DNA of 21,529 bases from NCBI GenBank assembly GCA_910587375.1, contig CAJULR010000006.1, positions 1-21,529 on the forward strand, read 5' to 3'. A program made the position numbers and the translations under genes. Source of the stretch: Candidatus Gastranaerophilales bacterium (GTDB lineage: Bacteria; Cyanobacteriota; Vampirovibrionia; Gastranaerophilales; Gastranaerophilaceae). The notes beneath the pieces are model-generated. The model was not told the origin of the DNA, did no database searches, and saw only the letters and a program-made list of their open reading frames with translations. Of the stretch, positions 8,191-17,164 are shown one piece after another. Numbering within the stretch: the first letter of the stretch is position 1; every line of letters starts with the position of its first letter.

Positions 8191-9426
8191 ATGAAATTAA
8201 TCCAAAAAGATGGAATTGATATATTAATTAAAAATACAAAAAATACGCCAAGAATGGCTGTGTGCCTGTATTTTTCAATAGATTTACCGGAGAAATTTGC
8301 CGGGGTTTATACGCTTTTTTCCAAGCTTCTTTTGAAAGGAACCAAAACCCGCTCCGCAGAGGCTTTGGCGGATATTATTGAAAATAACGGAATTGAAACC
8401 TCTGTAAAGTGTAAGCAGGATTATTTAAAGGTTTCAACCCTTTTTCTGAATGAAGATTTTAATCTTGCGCTTGAAGTTTTGGCAGATATTGTTCAGAATT
8501 CAACTTTTGAAGCTTTTGAAAAAGAAGTTTATAAGTTAAGAGGCGAAATTGTGGCAGATTTGGATTCTCCGCAGATAAAGGCTTCTGACGCTTTTGTAGA
8601 AAACATTTTTGATGGACACTATTATGGAAACTCTTGCTCTAAAACGCTTTTAGAACTTGATAAAATCCAAAAGCAAGATGTGGTTGATGTTTTGGCTCAA
8701 ATTATGAAAGCCAAAAAAGTGATATCAATTGCCGGCGATTTTTCAGATGAGGATAAAATTGTTGAATATTTTACAAAAGAGTTTTCTTTTATGAAAACTT
8801 TTGATTCTAAGTCTGAAATTCTTGATGTGACAAGTTTTGCAGGGGATAATGGTAAAGATAAAATTGTAAAAATCGCAAAAAATGACGCTAAACAGGCTCA
8901 GATTTTCAAGGGCTGTATTGTAGGGACACAGTTTAGCGAAGATTACCCCAAAATTGTTGTTATGAATAATATTTTAGGGTCTTCAGGGCTTTCTTCCCGC
9001 TTGTTTGTTGAGCTTCGGGATAAACAAGGGCTTGCATATACGGTAAGAAGTGCACTTGAACCTATGCGTCATTCTTCACTTTTTTATTTTTACATAGGAA
9101 CTGAGCCTAAAAATATCCAAAAATCTTTAGAGGGCTTTAAAATTGAAGCCAAAAAGCTTATGAATACACCCGTTTCAGACATTGAACTCACCGGCGCTAA
9201 AGAAAATATTATGGGTCGTCTTGAATATTTTTCACAGACAAATGCCCAGCTTGCAAGCATTGCAGGGTATGACTACATTATGGGGCTTGGGCTTAGATAT
9301 GAAGAAAAATACAAGAAGATGATTTCAAACGTTTCAAAGGATGATGTGATGAATATGGCACAAAAATATCTTCAAAACCCAAGCGTGATTTCGGTTTTGG
9401 CGCCTGAAGAGTATCTCAATTTCTAA
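8191..9426 (+). CDS. M16 family protein without zinc site (regulatory partner subunit)
   Basis: This 411-residue protein has the M16 fold but no HxxEH. At the aligned position it reads TLFSKLLLKGTK, so no zinc can be bound and it should not cleave peptides by itself. The second-half signature GSSGLSSRLFVELRDKQGLAYTV is well preserved. It contains the Arg and Tyr that in bacterial M16B pairs (zinc-free subunit) complete the partner's active site. It follows the catalytic M16 gene by 83 bases in the same direction. The likely product is therefore one half of a heterodimeric peptidase. The start at 8191 is supported by AAGGAG. Confidence 0.88.
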   Translation: MKLIQKDGIDILIKNTKNTPRMAVCLYFSIDLPEKFAGVYTLFSKLLLKGTKTRSAEALADIIENNGIETSVKCKQDYLKVSTLFLNEDFNLALEVLADIVQNSTFEAFEKEVYKLRGEIVADLDSPQIKASDAFVENIFDGHYYGNSCSKTLLELDKIQKQDVVDVLAQIMKAKKVISIAGDFSDEDKIVEYFTKEFSFMKTFDSKSEILDVTSFAGDNGKDKIVKIAKNDAKQAQIFKGCIVGTQFSEDYPKIVVMNNILGSSGLSSRLFVELRDKQGLAYTVRSALEPMRHSSLFYFYIGTEPKNIQKSLEGFKIEAKKLMNTPVSDIELTGAKENIMGRLEYFSQTNAQLASIAGYDYIMGLGLRYEEKYKKMISNVSKDDVMNMAQKYLQNPSVISVLAPEEYLNF

Positions 9427-9450
9427 AAAATTTAAACAAGTATTAACAAT

Positions 9451-9479
9451 TTGCATGTTTTTAAAGTGTAAATTAAAAT
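9451..9479 (+). promoter_or_regulatory. Promoter for the TPR gene
   Basis: TTGCAT (9451-9456), a 17-base spacer and TAAAAT (9474-9479) lie in the gap after the second M16 gene. The predicted transcript starts about 25 bases before the TTG start codon at 9512. Confidence 0.5.
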
Positions 9480-9511
9480 GATAAAATAAGACATTTAAGA
9501 CGGAAATTATT

Positions 9512-11107
9512 TTGAGCACTGACATCAGAAGTATAAATAAAGAAATAAACAAACTTAAGAAAAAAGGTGAAATTCAAAAGGCGATTGAGTTTTGCCAGAC
9601 AATTCTTATGAAGGAGCCAAACAGAAGCGAATTACATGTAAGGCTTGGCGATCTTTATATGGATTGGCATTTGGATGTTTATCAGGCAAAACAGTATATT
9701 GATGAAGCTATAATTCAGTATCAAAGGGCTTCTGAAGTTTTAATTGATAACAGTGACATATATTATAAAATTGGGTTTGCTTTTTTCCATAAGGGCGAAT
9801 TGGACCGTGCTATAAATTATTTTAATCTTGCCTTGAAAAACGGGGCAGACAGGGCACAATGCCACTATATGTTGGCACAGTGTTTAAAGAAAAAAGACAG
9901 ATACACAGACGCTCTTGAAGAGGCTGATACTGCCCTGAAATATACTCTGTTTAAGTCTTCAAGAATTCATTATTTAAAGCATAGGCTTTTAAGGGTGCTG
10001 TTTTTCTCATCCTTTAAAACGAAGCTGCAGAGTAATATTGAACTATTTTTATCCTATCTTTTTCTGCCCTTTGACAGAGAAGCAAAGAAGGATTTTTTCC
10101 AAAAGCTGAAAATCATCGTAATTTTTCCTGATTTAGTAAGGGCATTTTATGTTTCAAAAATGAAAGATTATGAAGCAGGGATTAATTATTACGTTAAAAT
10201 GATTGATAAAGTTCCCGGTTTTACGCCCCTATATTGCCTTTTGGGGGATATTTACAGGGCAATCGGAAAGCATGAAGAGGCTATTATTGAGTATAAAATG
10301 GCACGCTGGATTGATTCATTGTGTTTTTCAGCGTATTCCGGCCTTGTTCAGGCATATGAAGAAATTGGGGATTATGATAATGCCATTAGCACATATTTAA
10401 AATTCATCTCAATTCATCCAAATAATGCAATTTTGCACAGCAACATAGCAAATCTTTATTTTATGAAAGGTGAATATGAAAAGGCTGTGTCACATTATCA
10501 AAGCGCTATAACTTTAAACCCAAAGCAAGATTGGACAAGTATTGTGGCGCAAACGCTTGGGTATGTTCAGCAAAATGTTATTAAAAATACGGACGCTGCA
10601 ATTGAAGCTTTTCAGGCTGCTTATCTTTTAACTCCGAAGGAATTGGACATTTATATAAGCCTTGGCTCTGCTTTTTATGATAAGGAAGATTATAAAAATG
10701 CATTGATAATTTACAGAAGGGCGCTTGAATTGGAGCCGAATAATTCTAAAATTCACTGTAATTTGGGATATTTATACTGGGGCATGGGCGAATTAACAGA
10801 AGCCGTAAAAGAATATGAGCTTTCAATAAAATATGACCCTGGGTATGCCATTGCGCACAATAACCTGGGTGTAATTTATTTAGATGATCTTGCACATATT
10901 CAACAAGCCGCAGATTGTTTCAGGGCGGCGATTAACGCCAATCCAAATTATGCTCTTGCTTATTACAACCTTGCAAGGTCGCTTTCAATCAAGGGCGAAA
11001 AGGTTGAAGCTGCAAAGTTCTTCCAGATTGCCTATGATATAAATGGTATTACCAATGAAATTGACCCGATGGAAATCCAGGAAAGGTTGAATAATCTTTT
11101 TGAATAA
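9512..11107 (+). CDS. Tetratricopeptide-repeat (TPR) protein
   Basis: This 531-residue protein is made largely of TPR units. About three lie at residues ~38-145 (e.g. SDIYYKIGFAFFHKGELDRA, AQCHYMLAQCLKKKDRYTDA). A break at ~150-225 contains a hydrophobic stretch (IELFLSYLFLPFDR). About eight more follow to the end, including IYISLGSAFYDKEDYKNALI and IHCNLGYLYWGMGELTEAVK. The interrupting segment could be a membrane-associated helix or divergent repeats. TPR proteins are protein-binding scaffolds and the partner is not indicated. The start is TTG with only a weak upstream site (GACGGAAA). It is preceded by its own likely promoter. Confidence 0.88.
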   Translation: MSTDIRSINKEINKLKKKGEIQKAIEFCQTILMKEPNRSELHVRLGDLYMDWHLDVYQAKQYIDEAIIQYQRASEVLIDNSDIYYKIGFAFFHKGELDRAINYFNLALKNGADRAQCHYMLAQCLKKKDRYTDALEEADTALKYTLFKSSRIHYLKHRLLRVLFFSSFKTKLQSNIELFLSYLFLPFDREAKKDFFQKLKIIVIFPDLVRAFYVSKMKDYEAGINYYVKMIDKVPGFTPLYCLLGDIYRAIGKHEEAIIEYKMARWIDSLCFSAYSGLVQAYEEIGDYDNAISTYLKFISIHPNNAILHSNIANLYFMKGEYEKAVSHYQSAITLNPKQDWTSIVAQTLGYVQQNVIKNTDAAIEAFQAAYLLTPKELDIYISLGSAFYDKEDYKNALIIYRRALELEPNNSKIHCNLGYLYWGMGELTEAVKEYELSIKYDPGYAIAHNNLGVIYLDDLAHIQQAADCFRAAINANPNYALAYYNLARSLSIKGEKVEAAKFFQIAYDINGITNEIDPMEIQERLNNLFE

Positions 11108-11217
11108 AACCTTGTGGCGGCGCTGTTTTGGGCTCATCTGATAATATTGAAAAAATATAAAAGGGGTGCCCTCAAGGGTAATCGGGGCGGTTAATTTAAA
11201 ATCAATTTAATTTATTG

Positions 11218-11223
11218 TAAAGT
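11218..11223 (+). promoter_or_regulatory. -10-like element immediately before dppB (possible leaderless start)
   Basis: TAAAGT is separated from the ATG at 11230 by CTTTTT, exactly the spacing seen between TAGAAT and the ATG of def. No Shine-Dalgarno sequence is present in the preceding 25 bases. No convincing -35 element is seen. The rest of the 122-base gap (11108-11229) shows nothing else I recognise. Confidence 0.25.
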
Positions 11224-11229
11224 CTTTTT

Positions 11230-12195
11230 ATGTTAGCGGTTTATATTTTAAAAAGAATAATTCAAAGTTTGCCCATAATCATTGTGGTGTCAATTATAAG
11301 TTTCTTTTTAATCAGGCTTTCGCCCGTGGACCCTTTGGCGGAGCTTAAATTGAACCCTGCAATTTCAAAAGAAACCCTTGAGCATGAAAAAGCGCGTCTT
11401 GGCCTTGATAAGCCTGTTTATGTTCAGTATGTTTATTGGGCAAAAAACTTTATAAAGGGCGATATGGGAACAACCGTAACCGGGGAGCGCGTTTTGGATA
11501 AAATTAAAGAAAGGGCGTTAAATACCATTCTTCTTTCTTTGAGCGTTCTTTTTTGGACTTGGATGATTGGAATTCCAATCGGTGTTTTTGCTGCCCTAAA
11601 TTACAGAAGCACGTTTGACCGCATGTTGACAGTGTTTTCTTCAGTCGGGATGGCAATTCCTTCGTTTTTCTTTGCGATTTTGCTTTTAATATTTGCCCAA
11701 AAGACAGGCTGGTTCCCTATTGGCGGCCTTACAAGCAGCGGGTTTTATTCAATGAATTTATTTGAAAAGGCGCTTGATATTGCACATCACCTTTTTCTTC
11801 CAACTGTTGTTTTGACAACCATTTCCCTTGCGGGCCTTTCCCGTCAGATGAGAGCAAATTTGCTTGATGTCTTGGATTCTGATTATGTGAAATTCGCGCG
11901 CGCAAAGGGTTTGCCTGAAAATAGGGTAATAATTAAGCATGCCCTAAGAAACGCGGTTAATCCGCTTGTAACTCTTTTGGGGTTTGAGTTTGCAGGTCTT
12001 CTATCTGGCGCTGCTTTAACAGAATATGTTTTTCAATACCCGGGCCTTGGCAGGCTGATTTTGGAGGCGGTTTTAAAATCAGACATAAACCTTGTTATGG
12101 CAAGCCTTATGATTGGTTCGTTTATGCTGATTTTAGGGAATATTTTGGCTGATATTCTTTTAAAATTGACCGACCCAAGGGTGAAGGCGGTGTAG
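11230..12195 (+). CDS. dppB: Peptide/nickel ABC transporter permease, DppB type
   Basis: This 321-residue inner-membrane permease has about six transmembrane helices. The N-terminal family pattern is LKRIIQSLPIIIVVSIISFF...RLSPVDP, followed by the ARLGLDKPVYVQYVYWAKNFIKGDMGTT loop (read in parts) typical of DppB/OppB. The EAA coupling loop toward the ATPase is DYVKFARAKGLPENRVIIKH (~218-237). The protein ends NILADILLKLTDPRVK, as usual. With the adjacent DppC it would form the channel for peptides or a related solute. The ATPase and binding-protein genes are not in this window, so the substrate is open. It lacks a visible ribosome-binding site. Confidence 0.93.
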   Translation: MLAVYILKRIIQSLPIIIVVSIISFFLIRLSPVDPLAELKLNPAISKETLEHEKARLGLDKPVYVQYVYWAKNFIKGDMGTTVTGERVLDKIKERALNTILLSLSVLFWTWMIGIPIGVFAALNYRSTFDRMLTVFSSVGMAIPSFFFAILLLIFAQKTGWFPIGGLTSSGFYSMNLFEKALDIAHHLFLPTVVLTTISLAGLSRQMRANLLDVLDSDYVKFARAKGLPENRVIIKHALRNAVNPLVTLLGFEFAGLLSGAALTEYVFQYPGLGRLILEAVLKSDINLVMASLMIGSFMLILGNILADILLKLTDPRVKAV

Positions 12196-12198
12196 AAG

Positions 12199-13293
12199 AT
12201 GACATTTTTAAAGAAATTTCAGATAAAAAGCCCGGAGCTTCGACAGTTTTTGAAGGATAAAATCAGCGTGGCGGCGCTTGTTGTTCTTGTTTTGATGTAT
12301 GTCGGGATTCTCTTTGCTGATTTTTTTGCCGTATATAGCAAAGATTATTCAAACAGAAAATTATCCTATGCACCCCCTTCAAACGTTTATTTTATTGATA
12401 AAGAGGGGAAATTTACAAAACCTTATACTTATAATTGGAAGCGCGAATTTAACAAAGATACTCTAAGCATTGAATACAAGCAGGATAGAGCACAAAAATA
12501 TTATTTAAAATTTTTCAAAAAAGGCTTTGAATATAAATTTTTAGGGTTGATAAAATGTTCAAGACATTTTGTGCTGCCTGAAGATGGCGGCGAACTTTAC
12601 CTTTTGGGGCTTGATATAAACGGCAGAGATAATTTTTCAAGAATTCTATACGGCGGGCAAATTTCTTTAACAATAGGCTTTCTAGCCCTTTTTATATCCT
12701 TTCCTATCGGGCTTTTATACGGAGGAATTTCAGGATATTTTGGCGGAAGGGCGGACAATATTATGATGCGTCTTGCTGAAGCGATTATGTCCATTCCAAG
12801 TTTCTATCTTTTGATAATTTTGGCTGCAATTTTGCCTTCCGGAATGACGAGTTCTCAAAGGTTTGCACTGATTACGGTAATTCTTGCATTCATAGGCTGG
12901 GCCGGTTTTGCAAGGGTGGTGAGAGGCATGGTTCTTTCAATTAAAACCCAGGATTATGTCAGAGCTGCCGTTGTTTCAGGGTGTTCGCGCGGGCGAATAA
13001 TTCTAAAACACATTCTTCCGCAAACTTCAAGCTATGTCATTATTGCAATGGCGCTTTCTATTCCAAGTTATATTTTGGCAGAATCAGGCTTGAGTTTTTT
13101 GGGGCTTGGAATTCAACAGCCTGACGCAAGCTGGGGAAATATGCTTAAAGAGGCGCAAGAATTTGCAAACATAATCTATCGCCCTTGGCTTTTAACCCCC
13201 GGATTTTTAATTTTTGTTGCTGTTTTGTCATATAACTTAATTGGCGATACAATTAGAGATGTGCTTGACCCGAAAAGTAAAATTAAGGCTTGA
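12199..13293 (+). CDS. dppC: Peptide/nickel ABC transporter permease, DppC type, with large periplasmic insertion
   Basis: This 364-residue partner of DppB starts three bases after its stop codon. The N-terminal helix (VAALVVLVLMYVGILFADFF) is followed by SYAPPS, then by about 70 extra residues rich in Lys, Tyr and Phe (~60-125), before the conserved LGLDINGRDNFSRILYGG. Many DppC proteins have only a short link there; a longer form occurs in some lineages. The EAA loop is DYVRAAVVSGCSRGRIILKH (~252-271), followed by LSFLGLGIQQPDASWGNML and the terminal DTIRDVLDPK. It should form the second half of the permease channel, and the insertion would face the periplasm, possibly touching the binding protein. 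Confidence 0.93.
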   Translation: MTFLKKFQIKSPELRQFLKDKISVAALVVLVLMYVGILFADFFAVYSKDYSNRKLSYAPPSNVYFIDKEGKFTKPYTYNWKREFNKDTLSIEYKQDRAQKYYLKFFKKGFEYKFLGLIKCSRHFVLPEDGGELYLLGLDINGRDNFSRILYGGQISLTIGFLALFISFPIGLLYGGISGYFGGRADNIMMRLAEAIMSIPSFYLLIILAAILPSGMTSSQRFALITVILAFIGWAGFARVVRGMVLSIKTQDYVRAAVVSGCSRGRIILKHILPQTSSYVIIAMALSIPSYILAESGLSFLGLGIQQPDASWGNMLKEAQEFANIIYRPWLLTPGFLIFVAVLSYNLIGDTIRDVLDPKSKIKA

Positions 13294-13350
13294 TGTTTTG
13301 TTTTAACAAAGCACCCGGGGCGCAAAAACAGAATAAAACGAGGAATTTAA

Positions 13351-14070
13351 ATGTCTTTTGTGGATTATTTACAATCTTTAAATTTTGAATATGTACTTTT
13401 TTTAAGAATTGGTGCTTCTATCTTTTTTGCCTTTCTTTTAGGCCTGGAGAGAGAAATCACCGGTAAGTTTGCCGGCCTTAGAACCCATATTCTTGTGAGC
13501 GCCGGTGCTTGTGTTTTTACACTTTTATCTATTTATGCCTTTAAAATGCACATTGTGGAAGGAATTGCAGGGGTGAATGACCCTGCGCGTATTGCAGCAC
13601 AGATAATTACGGGTATTGGTTTTATCGGTGCGGGAACTGTTATGCGCCATGGGAACAATATATACGGAATTACAACTGCTGCAACTCTTTGGATGTGCGC
13701 CGCAATTGGTATGGCTTGCGGGACAGGGATGTTTTCTATGGCGGCCACTGCCTCAATTTTTTCTTTAATTGTTTTGATTTTAGTTAGAAGGTTTGAGAAA
13801 AATTTCCTTTCAAGCAAATCCTATGAAGCGAAAGTGCTTGAAATTAAGCTTGTTGCGCCCGTTATTTATATTGAAGAGATGGGTGAGCTTGTGGATAAAA
13901 ATTTCGATAAAATTCAAAAGATTGAAAGAAAAATTACAAATGATGAAAATGGAAGCAAAATTGTTATAAAGTTGCGGATTTTATCGAGTTCAAAGCTTTC
14001 TGATGTGAATGATGTTTTTAAGGATAAAAACTTTATTGAGAAGGTTGAAATCCAGGAAATTTATGAGTAA
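13351..14070 (+). CDS. MgtC/SapB family membrane protein
   Basis: This 239-residue protein has family hallmarks in order: FAFLLGLEREITGKFAGLRTH (parts, ~28-48), then a DPARIAAQIITGIGFIGAGT block (~76-95), then ITTAATLWMCAAIGMACGTG (~108-127). About four to five transmembrane helices are followed by a soluble C-terminal domain of ~85 residues. Relatives act in Mg-limited growth and acid or membrane-potential stress, by modulating ATP synthase or other membrane partners. The exact role here is not indicated. GAGG lies seven bases before the ATG. It follows dppC by 57 bases. Confidence 0.9.
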   Translation: MSFVDYLQSLNFEYVLFLRIGASIFFAFLLGLEREITGKFAGLRTHILVSAGACVFTLLSIYAFKMHIVEGIAGVNDPARIAAQIITGIGFIGAGTVMRHGNNIYGITTAATLWMCAAIGMACGTGMFSMAATASIFSLIVLILVRRFEKNFLSSKSYEAKVLEIKLVAPVIYIEEMGELVDKNFDKIQKIERKITNDENGSKIVIKLRILSSSKLSDVNDVFKDKNFIEKVEIQEIYE

Positions 14071-14117
14071 TTTGGATGTCTTTAAAGTTGTGTTTTGATT
14101 TTATATCCTGAAAAGTC

Positions 14118-14142
14118 TTTAGTGGTATGCTTTTACACTAAA
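14118..14142 (+). terminator. Weak inverted repeat between mgtC and infB
   Basis: TTTAGTG (14118-14124) and CACTAAA (14136-14142) form a 7-bp stem with an 11-base loop. It could be a weak terminator for mgtC or an operator upstream of infB. There is no T-tract, so the call is tentative. Confidence 0.25.
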
Positions 14143-14206
14143 TACTGTACTTAAAATTTTGCTTGTGGTATTGTTAAATTGAAGAAAAATATAAAATTGG
14201 AGCAAA

Positions 14207-16726
14207 ATGAGAGTCCACGAACTTGCAAAAGAATTAGGCATAACAGCTAAAGAATTAATGGAAACAGCGAAAGATAAACTTGATATTGTGTTCAAGTCGC
14301 ACAGTGCTACGGTTTCACAAGGGAATATTGATAAAATCAAGGCTCATTACACTGCTCCTGCCGAAAAGAAGGCAAAGCCCAAAGCGTTTATTGTAAAAAA
14401 AGCCAAGGTTGAAAAGCCTCTCGAAGCTGAGGTTGCAGAAGAAAACAAGGAAGTGGCTGAACCCAAAGTTGTTGTTACAAAGGTGACAAAGACAAGTATT
14501 GAAAAACCGAAACCGCCTGTTGTTGAAACTGTAAAGAGGCCAAAACTTGAAATCGTGCGCCCTGCGCCAAAAGCTGTACAAAAAGAAGAAGCTCGTCCTG
14601 TGGCACGTCCTTCGCATAATTCGCAACAACATGACAGAATTCCTGATATTGCTTCTCTAACACGTAAAAATTTCGGAAAATCCGCTAAGGAAGAGGCAAA
14701 ACCGGAAGATAAAAAAGATTCAAAAACTTCTAAAAAACCTGCTGCAGCTGAAGCGCCAAAAACGCCAATAAAAAGGCATATTATTTCGCCTGATATGTAT
14801 GCAAATCAGGATTTTAGAAACAAAAAGAAGAAAAAAGATAAAAATTATAAAAATAAAGAAGAAGAGCAGGAAAGAATCAGTTTGGAAAAAACTGTTCAAT
14901 CCAAGCACAAAAAGCATGTTCAGGAAGAAGCGCCGGTTGAAGAAGTAACCCAGGTTGTAATTAATCGTCCGATGACCGTGGGCGAGCTTTCGGACAAAAT
15001 TAAGAAAACTCCTGCTGAAATCATTAAATTCCTTATGATGGAAAAAATTATGGTGACCGTAAATTCACCTATAGACGTTGAAACGGCGCAAAAGGTTGCT
15101 ATTAATTTTGACATTGAGCCCTTGGATGAAGACCTTGAGGCCTTTATTGAAGAAGAAACCGAAAAAGAAGAAAAGAACAAAATTTTCTTAGAAGCGGATG
15201 AAAAATCTTTAATTAAACGTGCGCCTGTTGTAACTATTATGGGCCACGTTGACCATGGTAAAACCACGCTTTTGGATAGTATTCGTGCTTCAAAACATAA
15301 AATTGTTTCAACCGAAGTTGGCGGAATTACCCAAAGTATCGGTGCCTACACAGTTTGGCAGGACGATAAAAAGATTGTATTTATTGACACCCCGGGCCAC
15401 GAGGCGTTTACGCAAATGCGTGCTCGCGGTGCAAAGTCAACAGATATTGCAATTTTGGTTGTGGCGGCGGACGATGGCGTTATGCCACAGACGATTGAAG
15501 CTATTAACCATGCAAAATCTGCCAATGTGCCGATTATTGTTGCTGTTAACAAGATGGATAAGCCGGACGCAAATCCCGATAAGGTTTTGCAGCAGATGAC
15601 AGAATATGGTCTTGTTCCTGAAGATTGGGGCGGAGATACAATTTGCGTGAAGGTTTCAGCACTTCAAGGAAAAGGTATCGACGAGCTTTTAGAATACATT
15701 CTTCTTGTTGCAGATATGCAGGAATTAAAGGCTGTAAAAGATTGTCCGGGCCGTGGCGTTATTATTGAAGCTAATCTTGATAAGGGCAAGGGCCCCGTTG
15801 CAACAATGCTTGTTCAAAACGGCATATTAAGAGTTGGGGATTCAATCGTTGTGGGCACTGTCGGCGGTAAAGTGAGAGCTCTGCTTGATGATTCCGGCCA
15901 AAGGGTTAAAGAGGCCGGGCCTTCCACTCCTGTTGAGATTTTAGGGCTTAATGAAGTTCCGCAGGCAGGTGATTTCTTTGAAGTTGTCGAAAACGAAAAA
16001 GTTATGAAGCAGATTGTTTCTGAAAGAAAACAAAAGGAAAGAATCAACAGGCTTGAAGCAATGGCCGTTTCGCATGTTAAGAAAGAAACGCTTGCAAACG
16101 ATGAAATTAAGAATTTGAATTTGATTATTAAAGCAAATACAAACGGTTCTGCAGAGGCTGTTTCACAGGCTATTCAAAACGTGAAATCAAGCAAAATTAT
16201 TCCAAAAATTATGCATGTTGGCGTTGGAGATGTTTCTGAGGCTGATGTTATGCTTGCTTCTGCAAGTGACGCTATAATTCTTGGTTTCAGCGTAAAAGAG
16301 GACGCAAATGCCCTTGCTGCGGCCGAAAGAGAATTTGTTCAAATAAAAAAATATGACATTATTTATCAGGTTTTGGAAGATGTCGAAAAAACCATGCTTT
16401 CTCTTCTTGAGCCTGAAATTCAAGAAGTTGAACTTGGAACGGCCGAAGTTCGTCAAATATTTACATTTGGTAAAACTGGCAAAATCGCTGGCTGCTATGT
16501 TCTTGAAGGCAAAATTGTCCGCTCTAAAACAGCTGTTGTTAAAAGAAATGGCGAAGAAATTTACAAGGGCGAAATTAATCAGCTAAAACGCTTTAAGGAC
16601 GATGTTAAAGAGGTTGCCCAAGGTTTTGAATGCGGTATTTCGTTCTATAAATTTAACGACCTTCAAGAAGGCGACATTATTGAAGTTTCAACAACAAAAG
16701 AGGTTGAAAGAAGCTCACTCGTTTAG
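14207..16726 (+). CDS. infB: Translation initiation factor IF-2
   Basis: This GTPase places fMet-tRNA on the 30S subunit and promotes subunit joining. Domains in order: an N-terminal IF2-N helix bundle (MRVHELAKELGITAKELMET), a long Lys/Glu/Pro-rich flexible linker (~50-240), a second IF2-N domain (RPMTVGELSDKIKKTPAEII, ~250), then the G domain. The G domain has G1 GHVDHGKT (346-353), GGITQSIGAY (switch), G3 DTPGHE (394-399), G4 NKMD (448-451) and G5 SALQGKG, followed by domains II-IV. The 839-residue length is normal. GGAGC lies close to the ATG. It heads the conserved infB-rbfA-truB order; nusA, often just upstream, is replaced here by mgtC. Confidence 0.98.
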   Translation: MRVHELAKELGITAKELMETAKDKLDIVFKSHSATVSQGNIDKIKAHYTAPAEKKAKPKAFIVKKAKVEKPLEAEVAEENKEVAEPKVVVTKVTKTSIEKPKPPVVETVKRPKLEIVRPAPKAVQKEEARPVARPSHNSQQHDRIPDIASLTRKNFGKSAKEEAKPEDKKDSKTSKKPAAAEAPKTPIKRHIISPDMYANQDFRNKKKKKDKNYKNKEEEQERISLEKTVQSKHKKHVQEEAPVEEVTQVVINRPMTVGELSDKIKKTPAEIIKFLMMEKIMVTVNSPIDVETAQKVAINFDIEPLDEDLEAFIEEETEKEEKNKIFLEADEKSLIKRAPVVTIMGHVDHGKTTLLDSIRASKHKIVSTEVGGITQSIGAYTVWQDDKKIVFIDTPGHEAFTQMRARGAKSTDIAILVVAADDGVMPQTIEAINHAKSANVPIIVAVNKMDKPDANPDKVLQQMTEYGLVPEDWGGDTICVKVSALQGKGIDELLEYILLVADMQELKAVKDCPGRGVIIEANLDKGKGPVATMLVQNGILRVGDSIVVGTVGGKVRALLDDSGQRVKEAGPSTPVEILGLNEVPQAGDFFEVVENEKVMKQIVSERKQKERINRLEAMAVSHVKKETLANDEIKNLNLIIKANTNGSAEAVSQAIQNVKSSKIIPKIMHVGVGDVSEADVMLASASDAIILGFSVKEDANALAAAEREFVQIKKYDIIYQVLEDVEKTMLSLLEPEIQEVELGTAEVRQIFTFGKTGKIAGCYVLEGKIVRSKTAVVKRNGEEIYKGEINQLKRFKDDVKEVAQGFECGISFYKFNDLQEGDIIEVSTTKEVERSSLV

Positions 16727-16811
16727 CTTATCCTTCCCGCAAATGTTTCAAGGCTAAAATTTGACTAAAATTTGCGCAAAAATTTTAACAGGCAAACAAG
16801 GATTAAAAACC

Positions 16812-17162
16812 ATGACACTTAGAAATGAACGGGTTCGAAAAGCCCTGATGAGAGAAATTTCAGACATTTTGCTTCGCGAAGTTAAAGATCCGCACATCGT
16901 TGGAATTGTTTCTATTACTGACGTTGAAGTTTCTCATGACAATTCCTATGCAAAAGTTTTCTATAGTGTTATGGCAGATGAAGACAAGAAGCAGCAGACC
17001 GTTGAGGCGCTTAAAAAAGTGACGCCAAAAATCCGTCATGAGGTTGGAAAGCGAATCCGCCTGCGCCATACGCCTGAATTAAACTTTATTTTGGATGAAT
17101 CTTTGGAGCGCGGCCTTAGGATTACAAAACTTATTGATCAAATTTCAAAGGGCGAAATTTAA
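16812..17162 (+). CDS. rbfA: Ribosome-binding factor A
   Basis: This small KH-like protein helps mature the 5' end of 16S rRNA in the 30S subunit. The 116-residue product from ATG 16812 shows the family pattern: NERVRKALMREISDIL, then VKDPHI, VSITDVEVSHDNSYAKVFYS (parts), and the terminal IRLRHTPELNFILDES. The frame is open to a TTG at 16761, but AAGGA lies nine bases before ATG 16812 and the family begins there, so the shorter form is chosen. It sits between infB and truB, with two bases to the next start. Confidence 0.95.
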   Translation: MTLRNERVRKALMREISDILLREVKDPHIVGIVSITDVEVSHDNSYAKVFYSVMADEDKKQQTVEALKKVTPKIRHEVGKRIRLRHTPELNFILDESLERGLRITKLIDQISKGEI

Positions 17163-17164
17163 CT

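Noticed and set aside
14151..14206. Promoter immediately upstream of infB (TTAAAT or TATAAA boxes)
   Set aside because: Several AT-rich -10-like boxes exist but none has an acceptable -35 at 16-18 bases, so I could not choose one.
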